Origin: Galbibacter mesophilus
Lineage (GTDB): Bacteria > Bacteroidota > Bacteroidia > Flavobacteriales > Flavobacteriaceae
NCBI RefSeq assembly: GCF_023721415.1
Contig: NZ_JAMQVC010000002.1
Location: forward strand, 248,001-312,000
Reading direction: 5' to 3'
DNA: 64,000 nt
The position numbers and the translations under genes were made by a program. The notes beneath the pieces were generated by a model that searched no databases, was not told the origin of the DNA, and worked only from the letters and a program-made list of their open reading frames with translations. How positions within the stretch are numbered: the first letter of the stretch is position 1; each line of letters opens with the position of its first letter. Positions 34,735 through 44,099 of the stretch are shown piece by piece.

Positions 34735-36087
34735 ATGATACATTCCACAAATCCTTATACAGGAGAAAAAATATATAGCTTCCAACCTTTAACTGCGGAA
34801 GAAGTTTCAGAAAAAATAGCACATTCAAATGAAGTTTTTAAAGATTGGAAACAAACCACTTTCCAGGAACGGGCAAAGTTGATGATGAATGCAGCCGATG
34901 TGCTTGAAAAACGTAAAAAAGAATACGGAAAGGTGATTTCCGAGGAAATGGGAAAGCCCATTGGTCAGTCTATTTCAGAAATAGAAAAGTGTGCTTGGGT
35001 TTGCAAGTTTTATGCTAAAAACGCCGCCAATTTTTTAGCTTCCGAAGAAATAAAAACAGACGCTGAAGAAAGCTTTGTAAGTTATGAGCCCTTGGGTGTT
35101 TTGTTGGCAGTAATGCCGTGGAATTTTCCTTTTTGGCAAGTCTTTCGGTTTGCAGCCCCTGGATTAATGGCGGGGAATGCCGCTGTGTTAAAACATGCTT
35201 CTTCTGTTATGCAAAGCGCCAATAATATTCAAAAAGTATTTGAAGAAGCTGGATTTCCAAAAGGATTATTTCAAAATTTGGTGATTGGCAGCGATAAGGT
35301 AGAAGCCATTATAGAAAACGAAATTATAAAAGCGGTTACCTTAACAGGAAGTGAGCCTGCTGGGAGTTCGGTGGCCGGTTTGGCCGCGAAGAAAATTAAA
35401 AAGGCCGTATTGGAGCTTGGTGGAAACAATGCTTTTATTGTTTTGGATGATGCAGATTTGGAAAAGGCAGTTGAAGTAGGGGTAAATGCACGGTATCAAA
35501 ATACGGGTCAGAGTTGTATTGCCGCCAAAAGATTGTTGCTTCAGGAAGGCATTGCCGAAGAATATTTAGAAAAATATATTGACAAAGTGAAGCAGCTAAA
35601 AAGCGGGGATCCATTGGTTTCTGATACGTATATTGGAGTTTTGGCCAGTGAGAAATTGGCAAAGGACTTGGAAAAGCAAGTGAACGAATCGGTAAAAATG
35701 GGTGCTAAAATTTTGGTGGGCGGAAAGCGTGATAAAGCGTATTTTGAACCAACTGTTATTACTAACATATCGGAAGAAATGCCCGTCTTTAAGGAAGAAA
35801 CCTTCGGACCTGTAATTGCCGTACAAACCTTTAAAGATTTAGATGAAGCGATCGAAATATCCAATAATTCTAAATTCGGATTGGGGGTTTCGCTCTTTAC
35901 GGAAGATATTGAAATGGCTAAAAAAGTTGCACCTAGATTTAATGAAGGAGCCGTTTTTGTGAATGAGATGGTAAAATCCGATCCCCGATTGCCTTTTGGA
36001 GGGGTAAAATCTTCCGGTTTTGGCAGGGAATTGAGTAGCTTTGGGATTAAGGAATTCACTAATATAAAAACGGTGTACATAAAATAG
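34735..36087 (+). CDS. NAD(P)-dependent succinate-semialdehyde-type dehydrogenase
   Basis: An aldehyde dehydrogenase of 450 residues, of the shorter succinate-semialdehyde branch. Catalytic Glu about 227 in KAVLELGGNN and Cys about 261 in NTGQSCIAAKR; NAD-binding segments MPWNFPFWQVFR and LTGSEPAGSSVA. It would oxidise succinate semialdehyde to succinate (GABA shunt), though substrates in this branch vary. The start is the ATG at 34735; the frame can extend to a TTG at 34717, but MIHSTNPYTGE is the family-like beginning. The DUF72 gene starts 6 bases after the stop. Confidence 0.9.
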   Translation: MIHSTNPYTGEKIYSFQPLTAEEVSEKIAHSNEVFKDWKQTTFQERAKLMMNAADVLEKRKKEYGKVISEEMGKPIGQSISEIEKCAWVCKFYAKNAANFLASEEIKTDAEESFVSYEPLGVLLAVMPWNFPFWQVFRFAAPGLMAGNAAVLKHASSVMQSANNIQKVFEEAGFPKGLFQNLVIGSDKVEAIIENEIIKAVTLTGSEPAGSSVAGLAAKKIKKAVLELGGNNAFIVLDDADLEKAVEVGVNARYQNTGQSCIAAKRLLLQEGIAEEYLEKYIDKVKQLKSGDPLVSDTYIGVLASEKLAKDLEKQVNESVKMGAKILVGGKRDKAYFEPTVITNISEEMPVFKEETFGPVIAVQTFKDLDEAIEISNNSKFGLGVSLFTEDIEMAKKVAPRFNEGAVFVNEMVKSDPRLPFGGVKSSGFGRELSSFGIKEFTNIKTVYIK

Positions 36088-36093
36088 TTTAAA

Positions 36094-36993
36094 ATGAAGT
36101 TTGGTAAAGTAGATAATCCGGAGAATATCGATTTCAGCATTCCTGAAGACCACCCTGAAACTGCCGTGGTTTTGAATAAGTATAAAAATGATAACAATCC
36201 ATTTAATGTATATGTTGGCTGTGCCAAATGGAATAAGCAGGATTTAAAGGGGTTTTATCCACGCGGAACAAAAGATGAGCTTCAATATTACGCTACGCAG
36301 TTTAATTCCATTGAAATGAATTCTACTTTCTACCGAAACTTTCCTGTGGAACAGTTTGAGAAGTGGTATGAAAAAGTGCCAGCGGATTTTAAGTTTTTTC
36401 CGAAGGTAAACCAAATGGTAAGCCACATGAAACGGCTTATCGATTCCGACAAATATGTGCCGGAATATCTGGATGGGGTAGTTCATTTCAAAGAAAAATT
36501 GGGAACTATATTCTTGCAAATGCACAATAATTTTGCTCCCAAAAATTTCGATAGGGTAGTGTCGTTTATTGAAAACTGGCCAAAAGAATTAAAGCTGGCC
36601 GTGGAATTTAGACACACCGATTGGTTTAATGATGAAAAAGTAGCTCAGGAACTTTATCATTTATTAGAAGAAAACAATATTGCCAATGTTTTGGTAGATA
36701 CTGCTGGAAGAAGGGATTTAATGCATATGCGACTTACCAATAACGAAGCTTTTATACGGTATGTGGGCGCCAATCATCCAAGCGATTATGCCCGACTGGA
36801 AAGCTGGGTACAACGACTTAAAAGTTGGAAAGACCAAGGATTGAGTAACATTCATTTTTTTGTGCATCAAAACTTGGAAAAGGAATCGCCTTTGCTTTCA
36901 GCTTATTTCATTAAAGAATTAAATAAAGAACTGGGAACGAGCCTTACCGTCCCGAAAACCCAAAATGGGAAGAACGACCCTACGCTTTTTTAG
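36094..36993 (+). CDS. DUF72-family protein
   Basis: A 299-residue barrel-like protein of the DUF72 (YecE) family, function unknown. Signatures: VYVGCAKWNKQDLKGFYPRG near residue 31, QFNSIEMNSTFYRNFP, DFKFFPKVNQMVSH, LGTIFLQMHNNFAP and LAVEFRHTDWF. The start is 6 bases after the dehydrogenase gene, so they are co-transcribed. The 3' end overlaps the convergent mechanosensitive channel gene by 14 bases. Confidence 0.9.
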   Translation: MKFGKVDNPENIDFSIPEDHPETAVVLNKYKNDNNPFNVYVGCAKWNKQDLKGFYPRGTKDELQYYATQFNSIEMNSTFYRNFPVEQFEKWYEKVPADFKFFPKVNQMVSHMKRLIDSDKYVPEYLDGVVHFKEKLGTIFLQMHNNFAPKNFDRVVSFIENWPKELKLAVEFRHTDWFNDEKVAQELYHLLEENNIANVLVDTAGRRDLMHMRLTNNEAFIRYVGANHPSDYARLESWVQRLKSWKDQGLSNIHFFVHQNLEKESPLLSAYFIKELNKELGTSLTVPKTQNGKNDPTLF

Positions 36994-38284
36994 GGTTCGT
37001 CCTATTATGGATTATCAATTCTTTTAGGTCCGATCCTGAAGGGCTTTCAAATATTTCCAAATCAAAATGTGGTACGGCTGCGATAATGTGTTCAAAGATA
37101 TCTGCCATGATGCGTTCGTAATTCTCCCATCGTTTGTCGCTTGAAAATACATAGATTTCAATAGGGATACCTTCTGAAGTAGGAGCAAGGTGTCGTGTCA
37201 TCATAAGCATATCCTTGTTCGTAGCGGGATGATTTTGCAGATACAGATCGCAGTATTTTCTGAAAATTCCCAAATTTGTTTGGTTTCGGCCGTTTACAAT
37301 GTTTAAACTCTTATCAAACCCGTGTTCTTGGTTGTGCTTTTTAATGTCTTTTTGTCTATGATCGATATACTGCTGAACCGCTTGAATGGTTTGGTATTTT
37401 GCTAAATCTTCTTCCGTTAAAAACTTCACACTGGAAGCTTTAATGTAAATACAACGTTTCACCCTTCTTCCGCCGCTTTCCTGCATTCCTCGCCAGTTCT
37501 TAAACGAGTCGGAAATCAATGCGTAGGTGGGAATAGTGGTAATGGTGTAATCAAAATTTCTAACCTTTACGGTTGCCAAGTTAATTTCAATAACATCACC
37601 GTCGGCACCGTACTTTTCCATGGTTATCCAATCTCCAATACGAACCATATCGTTGGCCGAAGTCTGAATACTCGCTACAAAACCGAGAATGGTATCTTTA
37701 AAAATCAATAATAAAATGGCGGAAGCAGCACCTAAAGTGGTAAGAAACTTAAGGATAGAAAGTCCGGTTAATTCAGAAAAAGCAAATATTAATCCGAAGA
37801 ACCATATAAAAATAATAACCACTTGGGCGTAACTGTCCAGAGGTTTGTCGTAAAACCTATCGGTTGTTCGCAAATAGTTTTTTACACTTCTTACAATACT
37901 CCTTAAAATATAAACTACCAAAAGGATGATGTAGATGTCGATTACCTTAAGAAAAAATAATTCCAATTCATGAAAATCGGTAAAAACGTATGGAATAAGA
38001 TGTTTTATAAGAATAACGGGAAATATACGGGCTACGTACTTTGGGAAGTTACTCTTAACCAAATAATCATCAAAAGTAGTCTGACTCTTATTGGTAAAGG
38101 CATAAAAAAACTTGATTACAACGCTTCTCAGAATAAAATCGACCAGTAAAACTATAGTAGTTAATACCAAAAAATTAATCAATAGATTAATTTTTTGTGC
38201 TGTTCCCGTGGCGTAATCATTACTTATTAGCCAATCGTGTACATAACAACTTATTCTTGATAAAAACTCGCTTTTTTCTTCCAT
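36980..38284 (-). CDS. Mechanosensitive ion channel, MscS family (YbdG-like)
   Basis: A 434-residue inner-membrane channel that opens under membrane tension to protect against hypo-osmotic shock. Four to five N-terminal helices precede the pore-lining helix (LGAASAILLLIFKDTILGFVASI, residues about 175-197) and the beta domain (VRIGDWITMEKYGADGDVIEINL). The extra C-terminal domain with RHLAPTSEGIPIEIYVF is that of the YbdG/MscM subgroup. It follows the penicillin-binding protein gene by 72 bases on the same strand. Confidence 0.9.
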   Translation of the reverse strand: MEEKSEFLSRISCYVHDWLISNDYATGTAQKINLLINFLVLTTIVLLVDFILRSVVIKFFYAFTNKSQTTFDDYLVKSNFPKYVARIFPVILIKHLIPYVFTDFHELELFFLKVIDIYIILLVVYILRSIVRSVKNYLRTTDRFYDKPLDSYAQVVIIFIWFFGLIFAFSELTGLSILKFLTTLGAASAILLLIFKDTILGFVASIQTSANDMVRIGDWITMEKYGADGDVIEINLATVKVRNFDYTITTIPTYALISDSFKNWRGMQESGGRRVKRCIYIKASSVKFLTEEDLAKYQTIQAVQQYIDHRQKDIKKHNQEHGFDKSLNIVNGRNQTNLGIFRKYCDLYLQNHPATNKDMLMMTRHLAPTSEGIPIEIYVFSSDKRWENYERIMADIFEHIIAAVPHFDLEIFESPSGSDLKELIIHNRTNPKKA

Positions 38285-38356
38285 AAGTTTATTCCGTATT
38301 CTTTTGCAAAGTTAGTAGAAATGCAGGATTATCGTATAAAAGTCCCAAAAGTAATG

Positions 38357-40627
38357 TTAGTCTTCAGTTTTGAATTTCTTGCTTTTCTTTTTATCAGGAT
38401 TTGAAAATAACCTTTTAAAGAATCCGTCTTTTTTTTCTGGATTGCAGTCCAAACTTTCTAAAACTTCTTCTGAAGGCTTTTCGAATTTAGCTCTTGTAAT
38501 GGGATTAAACTGTTTTTCTTTAGTAAGTTTTTGATACCATTTGCCAAATATTGGCAATGCAGCGTTGGCACCTTGTCCCATAGCGGTAGTTTTAAAACCT
38601 ATTTGATGGTTATCCAGCCCTACCCAAGTAACGCTTACCAATTGCGGAGTAATGCCTACAAACCAAGCATCTTTGTTATTCTGTGTAGTTCCTGTTTTCC
38701 CGGCAATATCATTACTTAAACCATAGGTGGATCGCAATCGGGTTGCAGTACCCGAATTAACGGTTGCTTTCATGATTTCCAACATGGTTTCTCGTGTCGT
38801 ATCAGAAAAGGCTTGTTCCTTATTTTCTTTTTTTTCTTCTTTTTTCCATAGTTCATTTCCATGATTGTCTTCAATCTTAGTAATGAAATATGGAGTAGAA
38901 GGTACGCTGTTATTTACATAACTTGTGTAAGCTTTTGCCATTTCCATAAGGCTAACTTCCGCAGTTCCTAAAGCCAATGAAGGAACTTCTGGCAGGGTAG
39001 AGGAGATACCCATTTTTTGTGCTTGAAGTATGGTATTTTGAATACCTGCTTTTTCTAAAACCTTAACCGCAATGGTGTTGATGGAATTACTTAAAGCATA
39101 TTCCATGGAGTAATTCATATAATCTTGGTCGTCATCTTCATCATTGGAAGCATTTTTAGGCGTCCATCCTTTTAAATTTTCGTATTCCACAGGTGCAATG
39201 GAAAAATAGGAACAAGGATCGATGCCATTTTCAATAGCTGTGGTATATACAAACGGTTTAAAAGTGGAGCCCACTTGGCGTTTACTTTGTATTACGTGGT
39301 CGTATTTAAAATACTCATAATTAATCCCGCCAACCCAAGTTTTTAGCGCGCCATCTTGTGGGTTTATAGCCACAAAACCTGTATTTAAGAATTTTAAATA
39401 ATGCTGTAAACTGTCGATGGTGCTCAACGTGTCCTTTCTTTTTTCTTCCCAAGAAAATACTTCCATGGGTTTTTTCTTCTGAAGGGAATCCCAAATTTGT
39501 TCTTTGGGAAGGCCTTTGTTGGCTAATGTTTTATATGCTAAAGTCTTTGACAGCTCATCTTCCAGCAATGCTTTATTGGTAAGCCAAGGAGCCGATTCAC
39601 CGTAACTTGCTTCAAATTCCTTTTGAAGCTTACTGATATGTTCTTTTACAGCTTCTTCTGCCAATTGCTGCATATCGTAATTTATGGTGGTATGTATTTT
39701 TAGTCCGTCAGTATAAATATTTATGGATGTGTCTTTCTTTTCGTTGTATTTGCGCAGCCATTCCTTTAAATAAAGGCGTACATGTTCCCTGAAATAGGGA
39801 GCTAAACCGTCGTTATAACTGTACTGTTGAATATCGAGTTCTAAAGAATCCTTTACCAAACTATCGTAAGCTTTTTCATCTAAATATTCATAATTTTTCA
39901 TCTGACTTAAAACGACGTTTCTTCGTTGCAAACTGCGTTCAGGGAACAATTTCGGATTGTAGTAATACGTTGCCTTTAGAGAACCGATTAAAGTAGCTGC
40001 CTCGGTAGTGGAAAGTTGCGCGGTAGATTTATTAAAAAAGTGTTTAGCAGCACTTTCGATTCCGTAAGTATTATCGCTGAAAGGAACGGTGTTTAGGTAA
40101 TTCAGAAGAATCTCTTCTTTGCTGTAAACATCTTCCAGTCTTTTCGCAATAATGGACTCCCGTAATTTGTGCACCACAATTCCGAGCGAACCTAAATTCT
40201 TTCTCGGATATAAATTTTTTGCTAGTTGCTGGGAAATAGTACTACCACCGCCAGAAGATTCGTCTTGCAGTAATATGGTTTTAAAAAATACTCTTAACAG
40301 ACTTCTATTATCTACGCCATTATGCTCGTAAAAACGGGCATCTTCCGTAGCAATTAAAGCATGTATTAAATTTTCGGGAATACTGTCAAACGGAATCGGT
40401 TGTCTATCGTTTATGTAAAGTTTACCAAGCAATCGGCCGTCATCGGCAAGAATTTCAGTAGCTTGGTCCAAATCTAAATTTTCAAGTTCTTCTTCGGAAG
40501 GAATTGGTCCCCATGCACCGAGATAAACGCTGGCAATAAAAATAATAAAAAGCCCAAAAAGGCTTCCCAACAGTATTAAAATGTGTCTTTTATATTTTTT
40601 TAAGAAGGTTGTTATCATAGCATACAA
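38357..40627 (-). CDS. Class A penicillin-binding protein (PBP1A-like)
   Basis: A 756-residue bifunctional peptidoglycan synthase. One N-terminal membrane anchor (residues about 15-38), a GT51 transglycosylase domain with catalytic Glu about 95 in ATEDARFYEHNG and GGSTISQQLAKN, then a transpeptidase domain with SxxK (STFK about 454-457), SxN (SIN about 515-517) and KTG (about 644-646). It polymerises and cross-links the cell wall in the periplasm. A Met three codons in (40618) is an equally good start. The rpoD terminator lies just upstream. Confidence 0.93.
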   Translation of the reverse strand: MYAMITTFLKKYKRHILILLGSLFGLFIIFIASVYLGAWGPIPSEEELENLDLDQATEILADDGRLLGKLYINDRQPIPFDSIPENLIHALIATEDARFYEHNGVDNRSLLRVFFKTILLQDESSGGGSTISQQLAKNLYPRKNLGSLGIVVHKLRESIIAKRLEDVYSKEEILLNYLNTVPFSDNTYGIESAAKHFFNKSTAQLSTTEAATLIGSLKATYYYNPKLFPERSLQRRNVVLSQMKNYEYLDEKAYDSLVKDSLELDIQQYSYNDGLAPYFREHVRLYLKEWLRKYNEKKDTSINIYTDGLKIHTTINYDMQQLAEEAVKEHISKLQKEFEASYGESAPWLTNKALLEDELSKTLAYKTLANKGLPKEQIWDSLQKKKPMEVFSWEEKRKDTLSTIDSLQHYLKFLNTGFVAINPQDGALKTWVGGINYEYFKYDHVIQSKRQVGSTFKPFVYTTAIENGIDPCSYFSIAPVEYENLKGWTPKNASNDEDDDQDYMNYSMEYALSNSINTIAVKVLEKAGIQNTILQAQKMGISSTLPEVPSLALGTAEVSLMEMAKAYTSYVNNSVPSTPYFITKIEDNHGNELWKKEEKKENKEQAFSDTTRETMLEIMKATVNSGTATRLRSTYGLSNDIAGKTGTTQNNKDAWFVGITPQLVSVTWVGLDNHQIGFKTTAMGQGANAALPIFGKWYQKLTKEKQFNPITRAKFEKPSEEVLESLDCNPEKKDGFFKRLFSNPDKKKSKKFKTED

Positions 40628-40689
40628 ACAAACAAAATATTTGATTTGGATAGGGTTAAATAAGTATTAAAGTTCGTTATGGTTTAGGC

Positions 40690-40717
40690 AAAAAAAATCC
40701 TGCTAAATAGCAGGATT
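40690..40717 (-). terminator. Rho-independent terminator of the primary sigma factor gene
   Basis: AATCCTGC with TAGCAGGATT-type complement forms an 8-10 bp perfect stem (40696-40717), followed on the minus strand by a T run. It separates the sigma factor gene from the downstream PBP gene. Confidence 0.88.
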
Positions 40718-40735
40718 GAGTTTTATAAAGCTTGC

Positions 40736-41599
40736 TTACCCAAGATACATTTTCAAAATCTTGCTTCGGGAGTTATGGCGCAATCTTCTAATTCCTTTTT
40801 CGCGGATCTGTCGCACACGCTCTCTTGTCAAATCAAAAACATCGCCTATTTCTTCTAAAGTCATAGGTTGTTGGTCCCCAATTCCATAGTTGAGACGAAT
40901 TACATCTGCCTCTCTATTGGTTAAAGTTTCCAACGCTCTGTTTATTTCAATATTCAAAGAATCGTGCAACAAGTCTTTATCAGGATTTGGGGATTCCCCA
41001 GAACGTACAACGTCATATAAATTAGAAGTTTCACCCTCTTTCAAAGGAGCATCCATGGAAAGATGTCTTCCGGAGTTTCGCATAGATTGCTTTACGTCTT
41101 TCACGGTCATGTCCAATTCTTTCGCAATTTCTTCAGCAGAAGGAGCACGCTCGTGTTCTTGCTCTAAGAAGGAATAGGCTTTATTTATTTTGTTTATAGA
41201 ACCGATTTTGTTGAGAGGCAACCGTACAATTCGGGATTGTTCCGCCAACGCTTGTAGAATAGATTGACGAATCCACCAAACGGCATAGGATATGAATTTA
41301 AAACCACGGGTTTCATCAAATCTTTTGGCAGCTTTTACCAAACCTAAATTTCCTTCATTAATTAAATCGGGTAATTTAAGTCCTTGATTTTGATACTGTT
41401 TGGCAACTGAAACTACAAAGCGCAAATTAGCTTTCGTTAATTTTTCCAAAGCAATTTGGTCACCTTCCCGTATCCGTTGTGCCAGCTCCACCTCCTCATC
41501 GGCGGTAATCATATCGATTTTACTGATGTCTTGTAAATACTTATCTAAAGACTTGGATTCTCGGTTGGTTACCTGCTTTATAATTTTTAGTTGTCTCAT
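40736..41599 (-). CDS. rpoD: Primary sigma-70 factor (short Bacteroidota form)
   Basis: The housekeeping sigma factor directing RNA polymerase to TTTG/TAnnTTTG promoters. The 287-residue protein lacks region 1.1, as usual in this phylum. Region 1.2/2 ([53 protein letters not shown]) and region 4.2 ([28 protein letters not shown]) are intact. The start at 41599 (MRQLKIIKQ) is the family start; the longer frame adds non-conserved residues. It ends at a terminator and is monocistronic. Confidence 0.95.
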   Translation of the reverse strand: MRQLKIIKQVTNRESKSLDKYLQDISKIDMITADEEVELAQRIREGDQIALEKLTKANLRFVVSVAKQYQNQGLKLPDLINEGNLGLVKAAKRFDETRGFKFISYAVWWIRQSILQALAEQSRIVRLPLNKIGSINKINKAYSFLEQEHERAPSAEEIAKELDMTVKDVKQSMRNSGRHLSMDAPLKEGETSNLYDVVRSGESPNPDKDLLHDSLNIEINRALETLTNREADVIRLNYGIGDQQPMTLEEIGDVFDLTRERVRQIREKGIRRLRHNSRSKILKMYLG

Positions 41600-41754
41600 A
41601 TATTTTTTTCTATAATTTAATTGTAACCTCGCATTAATAACCAATTTTTATCACAAAAGCAAGTAAAGTGGCCTTTTAATTGTGTTTTACATGATTATTT
41701 AGGAAATAATTAAGAAAAACAACCCAAATTGAAATTTAATTAAGATTTATTTAT

Positions 41755-41794
41755 AAAAAAATGCCCGAGTAAATAATAAGATTTCTCAGGCATT
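41755..41794 (-). terminator. Rho-independent terminator of the FKBP gene
   Basis: AATGCCCGAG (41760-41769) pairs with CTCAGGCATT (41785-41794), with one G-U pair in the RNA, followed on the minus strand by a T run. It lies 25 bases after the FKBP stop. Confidence 0.82.
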
Positions 41795-41818
41795 CTTGAT
41801 GTTATATTCAGCTTGGAA

Positions 41819-42247
41819 TTACTTTATTTCCAACACTTCAATATCAAATGTTAAGTCTTTTCCAGCCAATGGATGATTGGCATCTACCACAATTGATTCA
41901 TTTTTTACATCGGCTACAACCAATTGAATTTCTCTTCCTTCAGGAGTGCGGGAAACTAGTCCCATTCCTTTTTGAGGTTCAATATTTTCTGGTAATTCGC
42001 TTTTTGGAATTTCTTGAAATAACTCTTCCCTTACGTCTCCATAAGCTTCAGAAGATGGAATATTAATAGTCTTTTTTTCGTTCACCGACATATTTAAAAT
42101 TCCGTTTTCAAATCCAGGAATTAATTGACCTTGGCCAAGAGTAAATTCCAATGGCTCTCTTTCCAAAGAGCTATCAAATACTTGTCCGTCTTCTAATTTT
42201 CCTGTGTAATGAACTTTAACTGTGTCGTTTTCCTTTACTTGACTCAT
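41819..42247 (-). CDS. FKBP-type peptidyl-prolyl cis-trans isomerase (SlyD-like)
   Basis: A 142-residue proline isomerase and chaperone of the SlyD type. The FKBP core (VKVHYTGKLEDGQVFDSS; FTLGQGQLIPGFENGI) is interrupted by the insert-in-flap domain (about residues 70-125, EAYGDVREELFQEIPKSELP). The His/Cys-rich metal-binding tail of E. coli SlyD is absent. It should act in the cytoplasm. Divergent from the helicase gene. Confidence 0.93.
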   Translation of the reverse strand: MSQVKENDTVKVHYTGKLEDGQVFDSSLEREPLEFTLGQGQLIPGFENGILNMSVNEKKTINIPSSEAYGDVREELFQEIPKSELPENIEPQKGMGLVSRTPEGREIQLVVADVKNESIVVDANHPLAGKDLTFDIEVLEIK

Positions 42248-42497
42248 ACAAAAATTTTAATTGCGTTTGCTACTTTACAAACGATTAATTTTACTTAAAG
42301 TGCGAAACTACAGTAAATTAATGGAAAGACCATAGCATTAATGTTAAGTATTCCTAAAAGCCCTTACGCAAAGGTTTTCATAGACATTTAACTTCTCAAT
42401 ATGTATTAAATATATTGCTAAGAAAGAATGAAAAGGGAAGCCTCATTTGTTAATCTTGTGTTTAACACCCTATAAAATTTCATTCTAACCATAAAAC

Positions 42498-42529
42498 TAG
42501 CTAAATTTGCACGTTTAACCATTTAGCTA
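42498..42529 (+). promoter_or_regulatory. Promoter and overlapping inverted repeat of the helicase gene
   Basis: TAAATTTG at 42502-42509 fits the -7 consensus TAnnTTTG. It overlaps the left arm of a 9-bp inverted repeat, TAGCTAAAT (42498-42506) and ATTTAGCTA (42521-42529), so the repeat spans the -7 box and the start of the message. No clear -33 box is found. Confidence 0.5.
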
Positions 42530-42539
42530 AAGAAGAAGC

Positions 42540-44045
42540 ATGTTTGTGATTGACGAAGAAGAAAAAAAGGAGCTGTACGATTACCAAAAAGGGGCCATAG
42601 ACCAAATTTTTGACCGTATTCATAACCAGCCTCCTAATTATCATTTACTCTACCAACTGCCTACAGGAGGGGGTAAAACGGTTATTTTTTCTGAAATCGT
42701 ACGTCGGTATATTCAGCAGTACAATAAAAAGGTGGTCGTTTTAACCCACCGAATTGAGCTGAGTAAGCAAACTTCTAAAATGCTTCGTGGTTTTAATGTA
42801 AAGAACAAGGTTATAAATAGTAAGGTTAAAGAGCTTCCCGACCAAAAGGAGTACATGTGTTTTGTGGCCATGGTGGAAACACTTAAAAACCGACTGAATG
42901 ATAATAAACTAGAAATAGATGATGTTGGTCTGGTTATTATTGATGAGGCGCACTACAATTCCTTTAGAAAGTTACTCTCTTACTTTAAAAACAGTTTTAT
43001 CCTGGGTGTAACGGCAACGCCGTTGAGTTCGAATATAAAACTCCCTATGAAGGATAATTACAACGAACTTATAATCGGGGAAGCTATAAAAACGCTTATT
43101 GAAAAAGGATTTCTGGCGAAAGCCGAAACCTATTCTTATGATGTTGGATTGGGTGCATTAAAAATTGGTATCAATGGCGATTATACCGTAAAATCTTCCG
43201 AAGCGTTGTATTCTAATTTGGAGATGCAAGAGAAGCTTTTGTTTGCTTACGAAGAGAAGTCCAAGGGAAAGAAAACGCTTATCTTTAATAATGGTATCAA
43301 TACTTCCTGGTATGTTTACGAAATGTTTAGGGAGGCGGGTTACCCGGTTCGCCATTTAGATAACACGCATAGCAATAAAGAGCGTAAAGAAATCTTGAAA
43401 TGGTTTAAAAATACACCGGATGCTATTTTAAGTTCTGTGAGTATTCTAACCACCGGTTTTGATGAACCTTCCGTAGAAACCATTATTCTTAACCGTGCTA
43501 CGCGTTCCCTCACGCTTTATTTCCAGATGATTGGTCGTGGTTCACGAGTGTTGGAAAACAAAAGTAAATTTACCGTCATTGATTTGGGGAATAATGTTGC
43601 CCGTTTTGGTCTTTGGAGCGAGCCTGTAGATTGGCAACATATCTTTAAATATCCTGACTTTTACTTGGAGAATATTAAAGATGATGAAGAGATTGAGAGC
43701 AATTTTGTGTATGAAATGCCAGCTCAATTACGTAAAAAGTTTGATAAGACGGATGATGTGTCCTTTGATATTGAAACACTTTACGATGATGTGATTAAAA
43801 AAGGACTGCGCTCTAAAATTATTTTGGAAAAGTCTTTAAAGCAACACACGGAAATGTGTGTGGAAAATAGTGAAGATGCCTACGAGGCACGTATGCTTGC
43901 CATGGAACTTAAAGAAGATATCGATAGCCGTATTAAACGCTATTCGTATTGTATTAGTAAAAGCACTAAAAATTATAGAGATTGGTTGGCGGAAGATTAT
44001 TTTAGGAAACTCAGAATGAACATTGTAAAAGAATATCAATCATAA
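42540..44045 (+). CDS. DEAD/DEAH-box superfamily 2 helicase
   Basis: A 501-residue SF2 helicase of the type with HKD and helicase C-terminal domains only. Walker A PTGGGKT (41-47), DEAH at about 135-138, motif III-like GVTATPL, and in the second RecA lobe SILTTGFDEPSVETIILNRAT and QMIGRGSR, the arginine-finger motif VI. The size and order resemble UvsW/RadD-like DNA-unwinding enzymes, so a role in DNA repair or branched-DNA processing is plausible. The C-terminal 130 residues have no recognised domain. A terminator follows 1 base after the stop. Confidence 0.88.
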   Translation: MFVIDEEEKKELYDYQKGAIDQIFDRIHNQPPNYHLLYQLPTGGGKTVIFSEIVRRYIQQYNKKVVVLTHRIELSKQTSKMLRGFNVKNKVINSKVKELPDQKEYMCFVAMVETLKNRLNDNKLEIDDVGLVIIDEAHYNSFRKLLSYFKNSFILGVTATPLSSNIKLPMKDNYNELIIGEAIKTLIEKGFLAKAETYSYDVGLGALKIGINGDYTVKSSEALYSNLEMQEKLLFAYEEKSKGKKTLIFNNGINTSWYVYEMFREAGYPVRHLDNTHSNKERKEILKWFKNTPDAILSSVSILTTGFDEPSVETIILNRATRSLTLYFQMIGRGSRVLENKSKFTVIDLGNNVARFGLWSEPVDWQHIFKYPDFYLENIKDDEEIESNFVYEMPAQLRKKFDKTDDVSFDIETLYDDVIKKGLRSKIILEKSLKQHTEMCVENSEDAYEARMLAMELKEDIDSRIKRYSYCISKSTKNYRDWLAEDYFRKLRMNIVKEYQS

Positions 44046-44046
44046 A

Positions 44047-44077
44047 TAAAAAAAAGAGCCGATTTCGGCTCTTTTTT
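44047..44077. terminator. Bidirectional terminator between the helicase and vWA genes
   Basis: A-rich 5' side plus GAGCCGA (44056-44062) pairs with TCGGCTC (44065-44071), followed by T6. Both flanks have A or T tracts, so it can serve both convergent genes. Confidence 0.88.
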
Positions 44078-44099
44078 ATTTGTATTGTTTAGTATTTAA

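Noticed and set aside
35541-36227. A 228-codon reverse frame opposite the aldehyde dehydrogenase and DUF72 genes
   Set aside because: Low-complexity Ser/Leu/Pro composition typical of an antisense shadow; the plus-strand genes have complete catalytic motifs.
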